The notes beneath the pieces were generated by a model. It was not told the DNA's origin. It saw only the letters and a list, made by a program, of their open reading frames with translations, and did not search any database. From assembly GCF_007655135.1 (NCBI RefSeq), contig NC_045130.1, positions 24,619,363 to 24,683,362 of the forward strand: a DNA stretch of 64,000 bases. Direction: 5' to 3'. This DNA comes from Punica granatum (lineage: Eukaryota > Streptophyta > Magnoliopsida > Myrtales > Lythraceae). Positions 34,901 through 47,503 of the stretch are shown one piece after another (position 1 is the stretch's first letter; each line of letters begins with the position of its first letter). Made by a program: the position numbers and the translations under genes.

Positions 34901-35360
34901 GCTACTTGCGCTAGCTGAGCCTCGTGAAGGTGAAACTTTGTACGTTTACTTGGGGGCCTTTGAGACGGCGGTGAGCTCGTTTCTGGTTGGCGAAGAAGGT
35001 TCTATACATCGTGATGAATGTGGAAGAGGAGAAGTGCTGGATAACTCCGTAAGGGAATATTGGACAAGGATGTTCTCTCGAGCGACCCCCAAGAAGCGAG
35101 ATGCCCAAAGAAAGGGCAATTCACTACACCCTACTAAGTGTGATATTTTATAAGCCATATAGAGCCCATGCTGTGCTGCTTATCACCCGCGTACGCGTAT
35201 TATGTCCTTCGCAAACTCCATGAAGGAATTGCTGGAGCACACGAAGGAACGAAAACCATTGTCCGTAAGGCGCTTAGGCAAATATACTATTGGCCTACAA
35301 TGATGATCGACGCTCAGGAGCTGGTCCGATATGGTCATTGGTTCATCATAATATTTTAAT
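34901..35360 (+). pseudogene. Tat RNase H remnant and integrase zinc-domain fragment
   Basis: RNase H is nearly gone; only short stretches around 34930-35150 suggest it. At 35203-35330 the integrase start is clear: YVLRKLHEGIAGAHEGTK, then RKALRQIYYWPTM and ELVRYG. Homology ends abruptly near 35360. The core and C-terminal integrase domains are missing, so a deletion removed both most of RNase H and the end of the element. Confidence 0.8.
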
Positions 35361-36187
35361 TGAAGCATGCGTCTTTAGGTACTTGGATGGACATGGCATG
35401 TTGTGTGCTACGCTTTACTTCATGACTTAGCACCAGGGGTATTTTGGAAAATTTACCCTTAAGTTTGGAATGTGTTTCCTTTAATGACAAAAAAGTTGAT
35501 ATTATAATCTCATTGCTAATTAGTGATGAGCGTAATTAGTAACACACAATAGAGCACGATATAGCAAAGAATTAATTGATTTTGATTATGACATTCAATT
35601 AAGAATCAATTACCGAATTACACTTGCAAGTCATTTGCAAAGTTATTAATACATCCTGAAGTCAAATCCAAGATAAGGTGGATCATCATGATTATATGAA
35701 ATACAAAACATTTACCCGTGCTCCTATAATTCTTTTGGCCTTTTATAATCTCATAAAAAGCATATTTATTTTCTTAATTTCTAATATATACACATATAAT
35801 AGCAATTAGATAATAGAGCAATTTAAAAGTATATTCTTTAAGTAGTATAGTAATTAGAAAGTATTTTGATTAATTTATATTATTAATTAAAATATTAATG
35901 AGTGATATTTTTAAAGGAATGAAAATTATGAGATGTGAGAGTAAGAGAAGAGTCGAAACATAAGGGGATGAGAGAGAGAGAGAGAATAATGAAGTAGAGG
36001 AGAGAGTAGGAGTTATTGAGAGGAAATAAGGTAGTGAAAAAATAAAATAAAATTACTCATAAAATAAAGTTTTTAACTTTCTCTACACCTAATATTTTTT
36101 ATTTTTTATTGTTGAAATGAACATATTCGGGATAAGGAAAGTTACCTCAACTGTTATCCTATTCCTTTTTGCAATGTGGTTAAATGG
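35361..36187. other. AT-rich intergenic DNA, no gene seen
   Basis: There is no frame of note and no recognisable element. A short (AG)n run lies at 35971-35985. Confidence 0.6.
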
Positions 36188-36493
36188 GAGGGTGTGTTTG
36201 TTTTTCAAAATTTTTTTAACTCAACTCAATTCAACTCCACTTATCTTCAATTTAACAACACAATCATTACTTTTTAAAATTTTTTAAAATTTTTTAATTA
36301 TTCAATTTAATTTTTAATATTGAATTCTCTCAACTATTCATTACTTTTTTTACAATTCAACAACACAATCATTACTTTTTCTCAACTATTTATTACTTTT
36401 TCACACTTTTTCTCATAATTCAACAATACAATCATTACAAACTAATTAAAATCAAAATTCAATTCAACTCAATTCTAAATTCAAATGCACTCT
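36188..36493. mobile_element. MITE-like AT-rich element, about 305 bp
   Basis: The left end GAGGGTGTGTTTGTTTTTC and the reverse complement of the right end, AAGAGTGCATTTGAATTT, form an imperfect terminal inverted repeat. The interior is AT-rich with repeated 'caactcaattcaa' and 'caacacaatcattactttt' words on both sides. No target duplication is clear. Short non-coding elements with GTGTTTG-type ends are common in plants. The exact family is unknown. Confidence 0.4.
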
Positions 36494-37489
36494 TATTATT
36501 TGGAAAGTTAATAAATATGGAAGGTCATGATTTGAAACTTATGTTTAGGGTATAACGGTCTCTTTTGTGTTTGGACTAATAACATGATTTATGGGTGATT
36601 TTGGAAGAAATCAAAATCACAAGAACTTGCTTGCAAATAATAATTAATTTTGCTCATTAGATGTGAATGTGCCCCTGTTGGGACCATGAGATGGTTTTGA
36701 GTCCGATTTAGTCCCATGTGATGTGGATATACCCTCCCTTGGGTTTGTGAAGGGAGATTGGGCACAAGTGGGGCTCGTGCATGTTAGACTAGCCTACATG
36801 CATATTTTTATGGGTTTCATTTTAATTAAGGGCAAGTAGATAATTCGATTTATTCATGATTTTTAAGTCTTGGTTTTCCACGCATAGGAGGTGATGCAAG
36901 AACTTGACTTAGTTGGAGAATTCGATCGAGATTCAAAGTGCGAGTGTGTGAAAGGCGTGAATACAGCAAACACTCTACATCTTTGTTGATCCTTTTACGA
37001 CTCGAACATCTTTCATTCTCTCTTTATATGATACTCTCATCCTCGATATCTCACTCCTGATTTACCGAACCCCAAGATATGGATCACTCTCTTTTTACAT
37101 CAAATTTCTTGCACCATTCATGGGTGACATGATGCATGCAAATCATGATCAATAGTGTGGGATGAGCGTGTGCACGTGCCAGTCAAGTTGTTTTTATCAT
37201 CCCTATGAAAAAGTGTCAAAATGAGTTTCAACAAGTACAAAAATGATTTTTCCAATTTTAGAGACTTCGAAAGGGGAGTGGGACTGACTTGGCCAGTAAT
37301 GGCCCAACAAAGGGCTAACAGGTTAGCCCAATCAAATCAGGCTACCTAGACCCATGAAGGCCTAACTCCCTGGCCCCTTGAGGCATCCAAGGCTCTAGAG
37401 GCCAAATGAGTCGGGCAGCAAGGGCGCAGCCTCTATCGGGGTGTCGCGCGGCGTGATTTTTAAGCCTCCATCACCAACTTGAGTGTTCT
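36494..37489. other. Intergenic DNA, nothing recognised
   Basis: I see neither coding frames nor repeats that match the rest of the window. Confidence 0.5.
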
Positions 37490-40400
37490 GTTAGTTCATG
37501 TGGTGTGGGACTCATTCAGGATTGAAGTCGCTCGCCACTACACCATTTTATATGGCCGATGAGCCACCTAAGTCACCGACGGGGTCAGGATATTAACCAC
37601 CTAGGGGTTTAAGTTTGAATGGTCTTTTCTCACCAGAGAAATGAGTTTGGGACTTTGTTACTAGATTAGAGGTCCGCAAGTCAATAACTCGTTCTCTCGG
37701 TATCCTTATGGACTTCTAATAGTTCTAACACTTTTTATTTGTTAAAGTCGAGTTTATTAAATCCTAGGGCCGAGTCCACATTCGCAAATGTATAAGAAAA
37801 TTAAAGAATGAATTACAGACTTCGCACGACATATGTACTTATACAATTATACAGTTCGACTCTCGAATAATGGGCCACACATTCAGCACAAGAAAAATAA
37901 AATGAGCCATACCTTCAAGCCAAAGTAAACGGATTATACATTCAGGCCAACATACATATATGGGCCTTACATCCAAGCCAACATTCATGCAACGGGCCGA
38001 GGGGACTTAGAAATGGACCTATGGCCCCAAACCTAGGAAAGTCTAGGTTTATTTCTTACGTTTAATTATTTTATTCATGGTTTCCTGATTTTTCTTTATT
38101 TTATTAACATGACCATATTTACGTGAATTAGCCAATTAACCCCCAAAATTCTACAAAAAGTTATCATAATTCCTCAAGGTCAATCTGAATCCTAAGACTT
38201 AAGTTGTGTGTTGATTACCCTTAATCCTCGTGACACATGTCAATATACATAATTATTCATTTAATTCACACAAAAAACCGAATTATTAATCTCATCATAC
38301 CAAGTGATCGGCTTTAATCCGGTTTAGAAAATTCCAAGTCCTAATGACCAGCCTTCAAGGTCACGAAGACCTTCCTAAGTCCTAAGACTCCTAATTAAAT
38401 CACTAATTAAGCGAACCCATGAATTAGGCCAATCCATAATTATTACAAGTTAACATGTCAATTTCATAATTTGACCGATTTTGACTCGATTGGACGTATA
38501 CAAGTTCGGCCGACACTTACAAGAGTGGTTATTTGCATTAATCAAGCCTAAAGACACCCGAATAGACTCGATTCCTAAGGTCGAGACCCTAATTAAGTCA
38601 ATTTCACCTAAATTGGTCCAATTACCCCTAATTGGACTCTAATTAAGTGAAATCAGACTCAATTGAACCCTAATCCACTCAGCCCTCATCATCATTCATA
38701 CATTCACGAGCTCCATACATCAATGAAATCACAAATTACAAGAAATGACTACAATTAGGCCTTATTATACAATGGGATGAATAATCAACATAATTTACAC
38801 CTAATTAAGCCTAATCGACCCCTAAATCAATCAATCGAATCTCAGATCAATTCAGAAAAAAATTTCAAGCATGCTTAAAAGGTCGATTTTGAGCTAATTA
38901 AGGCTAATTAAACCTAATTGAGAAAGGTTTCAAACAATAGGAAGCTAATTACACGTAATTAGACCTAATCAAGCAACAAATCATAAAAGTGACTCATCTA
39001 AGCACATTTTACTGAAAATTACAGATTACTAAAAGCCCAATTTCATGCTAATTTCACCTTATTTAACTAATTCAGAGTAATTATTCATAGCCAAGTTTGT
39101 GGTTAAGACGATTACACCTGATTTAAGCCTAATTAGACCCAATTAACCCCAAATTAGACCAAATCATCACACGACTAGAATACTATCTTGAGTAAGTAAG
39201 CACGATTTAACCTTATTAGTACCTAATTAGCACATGTACAAGTTAATTACAACTAATTACACCTAATTACACACAAATCAACTCAATTAGCACCAAATCG
39301 AGCTCAATTAACATGCAATTAGTCTTTTCTCGAGTACAATCAAGATTAGTTAGCTAAGTTTGATCCTAGTTAAACAAGATACTACTCAATTAATCCTAAT
39401 TAATCTCTAATTCACACAATTTACCAACCTAGTCATCTAGTTTATACGTATATAAGCTAATTAAGCACATGACCACCAAGATATGAGCTAGAGACTTGGC
39501 CTAAGCTTTGGTCAGAGGTTCAAGACCCCTTCTCACCTTAGTTCGGGCAATGGTTCAGACTCCCGAGCTTGGAAATAGTGGAATCAAGTTCAAGCTCTTT
39601 AAATCCTACTAAATATGTATGAACTATAGGTGTTATTAGGGATTTTGGGGTTATTTTGGCAGAGTTTCAACACATGAATTACCAAAAGTCCTCTAATGCT
39701 GAAAATGAACCCATATTTTTAAGCATAGGGGAGTTGGGGTCGTATTGCAAATACTGACTGTCGGGATAGCTAGCCCGCAGTGCAGTTTTAAAATTTGAGA
39801 GCTCCGAACTGGTTCAGCTATTCGAACATGTCCGTTGGGATAGTTGGCCCGCAGGCGCAATAACCAACAGTGCGGCGCGGTTAATACTCGCACCTCCGAA
39901 TAGGGACGCGGGAGCAAACTGCACCCATGTCCTAAATATCCACCTCGGTGGGAGCTCAGTTGAACCAATTGAACTGAACTGGTTTGGTTGGGCAAAAATA
40001 ACCTATATACCCTCAAACTTTCAAAAACATCACATTTTCACCATTTTTGGGATTTTAAAGCACATTTGATTGGAGAAAAATTATCAGAAAATATCATTGG
40101 GTTTAGAAAACATTTATTAACTAGGAATCACCCAATATAAATATTTTTTTTACATGAGAATATCGATTTCTCCATCTCGAACCCTTGTTCTATTTGATAA
40201 AATATATGAATCAAAGGGTTTTAACTAGAGAAAATTTATCGTGCATTTTTACATGAAAAATACTAGCAATTGGGTTTAAAATAAGGTCTCCGGAGAGTGA
40301 GCGTCACGATTTGAAATTCGTTTTACACGCGGGTGGGAAAGAAATATTACTAAGTAACTCGTTACAAATTTTGGAAATAGACACAGATAGTTGAAATTAA

Positions 40401-40541
40401 GTACTCGACACTCGAGGACTTATCTGTTTATTTTCGATAGTCCGTCTTCTTACGGACGATCCTCAAGTACTTTGTCGGTTCTCTGATTTGACGTGCTCTC
40501 CGAAGGATAATCCCAGCTCGGACCGGAACGTGGTGTTTACA
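37490..40541 (-). repeat. Possible old, diverged Tat-type LTR
   Basis: The left part has 'gaagtcgctcgccactacaccatttta' in the place and order of the Tat U5 words 'ggagtcgccacttatcatttta'. The right part ends GGTGTTTACA, giving TGTAAACACC as a possible LTR start on the minus strand. The long middle is AT-rich, with many CTAATTA words between 38560 and 39440. I found neither primer site nor partner LTR. The small frame at 39693-40016 has no known domain. Confidence 0.3.
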
Positions 40542-42570
40542 CGGGGTATTTTCATTCTTTTGACACTCAGTTTCCGCTCCCTTTCTCGTGTTTGTTCGAT
40601 CATGGATAATTCCTATTGAGTTCAGACTCGATTAAGCAAACATTAATAACCGATTTTTGGCCTGATTTGCTTGGTTTAACCAAATTCATGTGAGGTCACA
40701 ATAAAATTGCAATCAATCATCCGAAACACTCAACATGGGCATCCAAAATTGGCAATCAGTCATCCATGTAGATTCATTCTCAATTCAGCCAATAGATTTT
40801 ATGGCCGTCTTTTGATTAGAATCCATTCATATCATGATGAGGTTTTAAAGATATATAACCCATTTTAATCACCAACCAAGAATTAGTCCACTTTATGCTC
40901 TTTTCTCATCCCAAACAATCAAGCCGCTCATAATCCTGCAATATGTAGAGTCCCTAAATCGTTGTAGGAGTCTCACCTCCTCTCAAGTTATGAAGAGAGA
41001 GTCGTAATCGGTCGATTTGTGGCCTTAACATCCCGATATCTTCTTGTAGTTATCAAACCGAAGGAAAGCGAGCCTACAAAAAAGAGACCTGATTAAAGAG
41101 CTTGAGTGGGCCTAATGTGCCTCAGGTTTGATGGATCCGAGGAGAGGGAGGCTCATCTTAAGAGGAAACGAAGGGAGAGAGGGCTTGGGTGAGGGGGCCT
41201 AATGGAGGACGAGAGAATGGAGGTGGTGTTCTTGGGTGGGTGGAACTAGGCCGAGAGGAAAGGAACCGTGAGGGTAGAAGTGAGGTTCGATGATGGTCGA
41301 CCAAGAGGTAGCTGGAGTGAGTGAGGAAGGTGGGTGGGCCAAAATTGGCCCAAGATGGGCGACGGCGTGAAGGAGAACGTCCGACCGAGGAGGAGGTAAG
41401 GGAGGAGATGTAACAGGTCTAGAGAGAGTTTTCTAATTAGGGTGTCTTGCAATCTTGAAAAGTACGAATAAATGGAGGCTATGATTCATTATGGGCAGTG
41501 TTAAAAATATATATGATGGACGGATCGTGATTGATGATAATGAGGTGGCAAATCAAATACTTGTGATCATAAGATGGTGCGTTTCAAATAATTCTAGCAT
41601 TATTAGTCAAGTCTAGAAGAATTGAGTTTAACACACCCCTATTTTCTTTTCATTTTTACAAAGTTCGGTATGTTGAAATCCGTGGCTACTAGGCTCGCGT
41701 GAAAACACGATAAATTGAATTTTATATTAATTTCCTCGTTTGACACGTTAAACCTGTCTTAACCCTTCCGTTTCATGCATGATTCGGTTGAAAATTCGAA
41801 ATTCACTCCTCAGATTGAGTCACAGGATGGGTCACCCAGAAAATGGAACCCAACTAGATTTCTCACGTTGTGCTCTTCGAAAATTTGATATTTGGCTGAA
41901 AATTGATCGAGAGACACCTCGTTGAAGTCAGATCAGAAGCTATTCTATTTTACTATTTTCACATCATGCTTCCAAAAGCCATATCTCCTTGATGCGATGG
42001 ACTATCAGAATGTGCCACTTAACAAAATGTCACTGACTTGATGAACTTTGATGCTATGACATTTGGGCTCGCTAAGGCTGTCAAATTTCGTAGACAACAC
42101 GCCACAGAGAAGCTGGTTACTATATTTTCCAATATTTTCAACTCAATCTTTGGAAAATCATATCTCGGGCTCCGGAATGTGTTACAAGTGTCGTAAAATC
42201 TCATATCACATTTCTTGGTACTTTCTACGGGGGCAAAAATTTCCCGTCCTGTTAGTGGTCTCTAAGGTGGCGATAGCTTTCCCTTGGGCTTTGATTTACC
42301 TTGAGCGTCCTCTTGCTCTGTTAGTTGCCCTTATTATGTCATGCCCAGTCCTCGTGTTGTGTTTTACCTTGGACCAAGATCAGGTGAATAAAATACACGT
42401 TTTAAAAATTCTATATACGAGAAAGTTATATGTGCATAGCACGCATATAGTACATGCAAAACACATCAAAATGCACACAGGATATTTGAAATGTTCGATT
42501 ATATGATTATTGATTAAACCATTAATATAATTTAAGATCAATTTTTATAGTAGAGCAAAATAAAATAGAG
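40542..42570. other. Intergenic DNA, nothing firmly recognised
   Basis: The longest open frame (42063-42506, plus, 147 codons) has no domain I know, lies in AT-rich sequence and is probably chance. Confidence 0.4.
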
Positions 42571-42719
42571 AGTAAACTGTCATCTTCATCCCTAATGTTT
42601 TTGTCAGCCATCAATTTTGTCCCTATAGTTAAATATTCAACAATTAGGTCCTTATATTTGGATGAACTCCAATGTTACTCTTCATTGATAACATAACGAT
42701 TATAAAAGGCCAACAAGGC

Positions 42720-43520
42720 AGTGATGGAGCCAAGTAGGAGTTAGAGGGGGCGAATGCCTCCCCTGAAAGCCAATTTTGATTTATCATCAAATACTATTGT
42801 TCCTAGATTATTGAAGCTATTAGACCAACAAACCAACACACACCCCCCCCCCCCCCCCCCCCCCCCCCCAAATTATGGAAAGTGAAATTCTAATCTTTAA
42901 TTGCCCTTGACCACTTCTCTTTTTTGTGTCTAATAGCTTCAATTCTTTTCATTGCCCCTAGTGTTGAGTTTATAAACTATGCGTAACATCATAAAAAAAT
43001 ATTGCAATATTAACTTCCTTATATTGAAGATAATTTTGGTAATGATATTTTATCCTTATTATGATAATAATGAATTCCGCATATGAAAATATAGTTACTT
43101 TAGATAAATAATAAGTTCATTATGTGCACATGTGATCATAGTTAACAAGTATAATATTATTCATTAGTAAGCTAAATAATGCCTTATTGAAAATGTTAGA
43201 ATGATAATGAGCAATTACAATAATATTTTAGAAGGAACATTATAGGCTTAATATTATGAGAAAAATTGAAGTTATCGCAATTAATACAAACTTGCTTACC
43301 TCAAATATTTATAAATCTTTTGTCGTAATTATGGAAAATCTTTTTTCCCCATATAGTTATGAATTTGTTTATTTGTTAATTATTCAACCTATTTTATGAT
43401 TTAGATGTATTTTATAAGCAAAATTTGCTGATGCTTATAACAAAAATATTTAATATATAATCTTGCCCTGCTGAAAAATTTTTCGTCCCTGCTACAAGAA
43501 CCGATTGCAGTATGATCAGT
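42720..43520. mobile_element. Possible degenerate DNA-transposon remnant
   Basis: The left end 'cagtgatggagccaagtaggag' resembles the 'cagtggcggagccag' ends often seen on plant hAT-like and other non-autonomous transposons. 'gcgaatgcctcccct' follows, and 'attgcccct' and 'gaaaaatttttcgtccctgc' lie further on. There is no transposase and no clear right inverted repeat. It is flanked at distance by a direct repeat of 'caacaattaggtccttata' (42637 and 44399). Confidence 0.25.
42843..42869 (+). repeat. Poly-C run of 27
   Basis: This is a pure cytosine homopolymer between 'caacacaca' and 'aaattatgg'. Runs of this length are uncommon, polymorphic and error-prone in sequencing. Confidence 0.95.
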
Positions 43521-43559
43521 TCATCCAAAACTGTACTACTCTAGGCCCTGGCTCGCAAG

Positions 43560-44330
43560 AGTAAAACCATCTAACAGAAACTAAACAAAACAGAAGCTTC
43601 CCAAAGAGGAGACCTTCAGATTTCAATGCCCACAATTCCCACTTCCTAAACATGTCCTTATGCTAAATTTTAGTCAACTTCTTGAGCAAACCACTACAGC
43701 CGAGAGCCTTAGCTTGCACTGCATAGTGAATAAGGTACCAGGTCTTCTTAATGGATGGAGTTTCTCCCTCAAAGACTGAAGATTCTTGGCCTTCCATATG
43801 AAATAAATGTGAGCATTTCAGGCAAGTCTAAGAATAAAAGCACAACAGGACCTTCCTCCTAGATGCCTTATGCCCCAAACCAATTCAGCATACCAGCTTC
43901 CCACCTGTCTCGAAATACCACACTCCTACAACACTCTTAGCTAGACAGCCTTGGAGAAATCGCAAATGAAAAATAGGTGATCTCCGCTCTCATCATCTTC
44001 ATTACAAAGAGGACAAACATTTGCCTATCCTAATACTCCAAGTAGCAATCCTATTCAGAGTGGCCAACTTGTTTTTGGAGCTAGCCAACTGATAAAAATA
44101 TGCCTTGGGATATTGGGAGCTCTCCAAACCAGATTATGCCATCCTACCCGTGCTTCTTTGTTCCTCAAAGCCTTCTATGCACTGGATACAGTGAATTTTC
44201 CTCCCTCGTCTGCCATCCACGTAGCTTTGCCTGGCTTCCCATTGAACAAATTTAAACCAGCGATTGAATACAGAATTATTTGTCTCTGCACATCTCTGCA
44301 TTGTCTTTGCATCCATCGATCATCATTTAG
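43560..44330 (-). pseudogene. LINE-type zf-RVT domain relic
   Basis: On the minus strand, pieces in shifted frames read KEARVGWHNLVWRAPNIPRH followed by IFISWLA, then NKLATLNRIATW, then VCPLCNEDDESGDHLFFICD, then further C-terminal words such as HIYFIWKARN. This is the zinc-binding domain that follows the reverse transcriptase in plant LINEs and in host-annotated 'ribonuclease H protein' copies; CPLC and the DHLFF..C set are visible. At least two frameshifts and stops (after DFSKAV) break it. The RT domain itself is not present. Confidence 0.85.
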
Positions 44331-44691
44331 TGCCTCAACCACGGTTGAGTAGAGTGGAATGCCAAACCTCTAATCGCACCAAATATCAAACCAAAATCAA
44401 CAATTAGGTCCTTATAATTTGAAAAACCCCATCAATTTAGTCCTTCTGTCCATTGGCCGGGACAGAAAAATTAATGGCATAAAAAATTAGGATCCACGTG
44501 GCACGTTATGAATGGTGAAAGATAAAAAACTAAAATAGAATGAATAAATATTAACTTAAAAGGTGAAAAAAACTAAAAAAATAAAAGAAATTGAAGAAAG
44601 GCCTATATCCCCTCCCCCGAGAGTTGTTTGGGGTGGTTGGTTTCCGGTTGCAGTGTTGGTAGGATGGGGCCGCTCGACACCTCCTAGAATC

Positions 44692-45910
44692 TCGATTTAA
44701 GATCTCGTCGGGGCTCACATGCGCTCGTTTTGGCGCGGCTTGGGAGTGTCCACCTTCCCAGGGACGCGTGACGGACACGCGTGAGAAAAAGTCGTCACTT
44801 GCCTATTTAGGACCCGAAGGTCGAGAACTGATAAGTTGCTCGGGTCTAGGGGTATGGGAGACACCTAGTTTGCTAAGACAATGGTCGTGCGGATCCGAAA
44901 ATTTCGAATTCGGAATTTTATTATGTGCGGGCCTATATCCCGCACGCCCTTTCGGTACTCTGTTTGCCTAGGGCTTGCCATTTTTATTCATTTACCATGT
45001 GAATTAAGTTGCACTCTCCTTTCCCATTTTGACATCGTAAATTCGATGAAGCGATCACTTCGGTCCAACAACCCGAGAGAGAAGTAAGCTCGCACATCGA
45101 AGAATCGGTTTGTTATCCTCGCATTACAGTTTATCGAATCATGGTGGTCGACTCCCCCTGCGAACTGAGACCATGGAGTATTGGATTCACTCGTATTAGG
45201 GGAAATTAGATCGACTCGATCGGTTCAACTCTCAGACCTTATGCTAGCCGATCGGACATCCTTACAATGAATGAATAAATGTACAAATAAAATATCCTTA
45301 CAAATGTACGCTCGAATAAAGACAAAATACAAAAAAAATGCAGTACATGGATCTCGGTAGACTCGCGTTGAGCTAATATTTCACTCCGGCTCACCATGAG
45401 ATTTCGAAAGACCGACAAATAAATTAAGGCAACGCGGACTCAATGAGTCGAGGGTCGGATTTGATTGGACTGATGGATAGCATAAGAATCGTTCGACTCT
45501 TAAGATGGTCGTGGGATCGGTCGAGCTCCCGATTGATTGTGTAACCGCGATTCATACACCCGCTCCAAGTTGTTTTCCACTTAGACACTACTTGGAGCAA
45601 AGCGATGACTCGGGACTAGACCCCATTCCGCACTTGGGTTACACGTGCTTGGTGTGTATAGGGCGTTGGATCCTGTGACCGATGTTTAGAGGCGTTGGAC
45701 CCCGTGCTAAGCGTGACCTATGGGCCCAGACTTAAACCGCAATAGATCAGCAAGTACTAATAGAAAACAGATAAAAACTGATAGAAACAGACAAAAACAT
45801 ATGAATACTGACAAGTTGTGTATTATGTGTCTTGTTTAATTGATTAACTAATTATGAACCGGGGTTAATTGGCATGCAAATTCTACCCTAAACAGACAAA
45901 TGCGTGTAGG
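44692..45910 (-). repeat. Tat LTR fragment, U5 part
   Basis: It starts within 'aagatctcgtcggggctcac' and runs through the U5 blocks in the same order as 26165-27330 of the element C LTR. The LTR end bases are replaced by unrelated sequence. It breaks off near 45910, and about 50 bp of other sequence separates it from the next fragment. Confidence 0.78.
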
Positions 45911-45959
45911 GTGTAAATCGGTCGAGGACCGCCTCGGGAGGGCATTTCACAATCGGCCT

Positions 45960-47503
45960 TGTGTGGACTCGAATATGCTCTCGTCGAGGCCAGCATGCAC
46001 GCGCCTATACGCATGGCTTGGGAGTATCCACCTTCTCGGGGACGCGTGACGAACACACGTGAGACGGAGTCTCCACTTACCATTTTACGACCCGAAGGTT
46101 GAGGGCCGATAAGTTACCCGGGTCTAGGGGTATTGGGTACACCTAGTTATGCTAAGGGAATGGTCATGCGGAAACGGAAATTCCGAGTTTGGGGGTTCTA
46201 TTACATGCAGGCCTAAATCCCACACGCCCTTTCGATACTTTGTTTGCCTAGAGCTTGCGTTTTTATTCATTTACATCGTGATTTAGGGTTACAATCTCCT
46301 TGCCCGTTTTAACGCTGTAAATTCGATGAAACGAACGATTCGGACCAAGAATCCGAGAGAGAAGTAAGTTCATGCGTCAAGGAATCGGTTCTCTATCCTC
46401 GTGCTACAGTTTATCGGACCATGGTGGTCGGCTCCCTATGCGAACCAAAACCGTGAGGCATTGAATATACTCGTCTTTGGGTTAATGGATCAACTCGACC
46501 AGTTCTACACTCGGACCTCTTGCTCATCGATTAGAAATCCTTACAATGAATTAAATGTACAAATAAAGTATCCTCACAGTGTACTCTCGAATAATTACAG
46601 AATACAAAAGAATACAGTACATGGATCCCGGTCGACTCGCGTCGGGCCTATATTCCACTCCGACGGATAGCAAAAGAGTCAATTGACTCTCAAGACGGCC
46701 GTGGGATCGATCGAGCTCCCGAGCGATTGTCAAGTTACGATTCGCACACTCAATCCGATTTGTCTCCCACTTAGACACTACTCGGAGTGAAGCGGTGACT
46801 CGAGGCTAGACCCCATTCTGCACTCGGGTCGCGCGCACTAGATGTGTGTGGGGGCGTTGAACCTCGTGATCGATGGTTTGGGGCGTTGGACCCGTGCGAA
46901 ACGAAATCTACGAATTTGGGCTTGAATCGCAACAAATCAGCAAATTGTGGAAGAAAACAGACAAAAACTGATAAATACAGACAAGTTATGTATTATGTAG
47001 TGTTTACGTGATTTAGCCAATTAAGAACCGGGGTTGATTGGCAAATGATTTTCTAAGCTAGGCAAGCAGAAGAGCATGCTAGGATGCAGTGCTAGGTCAA
47101 CTATGCGTGTGTGGGTTTGTTTTAATCTTATTTTGTATTGCGACACTACGACTTTACTGATTATGCCAGACACGTGTTTTGACCATAGATTTGGAAACTA
47201 GAGTTTCACCTAACCATTATCTAACATCTGATTAAGTTGAATGAATGGTTATTCAGGTTTGCATGTTTTATGACAGAGATACGGATCTAAGTACCCGAAT
47301 CTACGGTAAAATGATAGAAACACCTAAATAAGGTAGAGAGGGCTAAGCAAATGATACTTGCACTCGAACGGGCCGCCCTTCTCCACCCGTGACATAGGGT
47401 GTTTTGATCACCCTAACACCTAGGATGTCGGCGATTCACGAAAAGACGATTATGCCCTTCGTTAGTAAAATGTGTAAAGTGCTCATGCCCTTGGTTAGTA
47501 AAA
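45960..47503 (-). repeat. Tat LTR fragment, U5 part, second
   Basis: It starts TGTGTGGACTCG, close to the element C LTR end TGTGTGCACCCG, and follows the same blocks. No primer site precedes it. At about 47503 it meets LTR sequence of opposite orientation. Confidence 0.8.

Noticed and set aside
35971..35985. Regulatory GAGA element
   Set aside because: It is a short AG run in AT-rich DNA without any nearby gene.
42063..42506. 147-codon open frame that might be a small membrane protein
   Set aside because: It has hydrophobic stretches but no domain, lies in AT-rich DNA and shows no gene context. I judge it chance.
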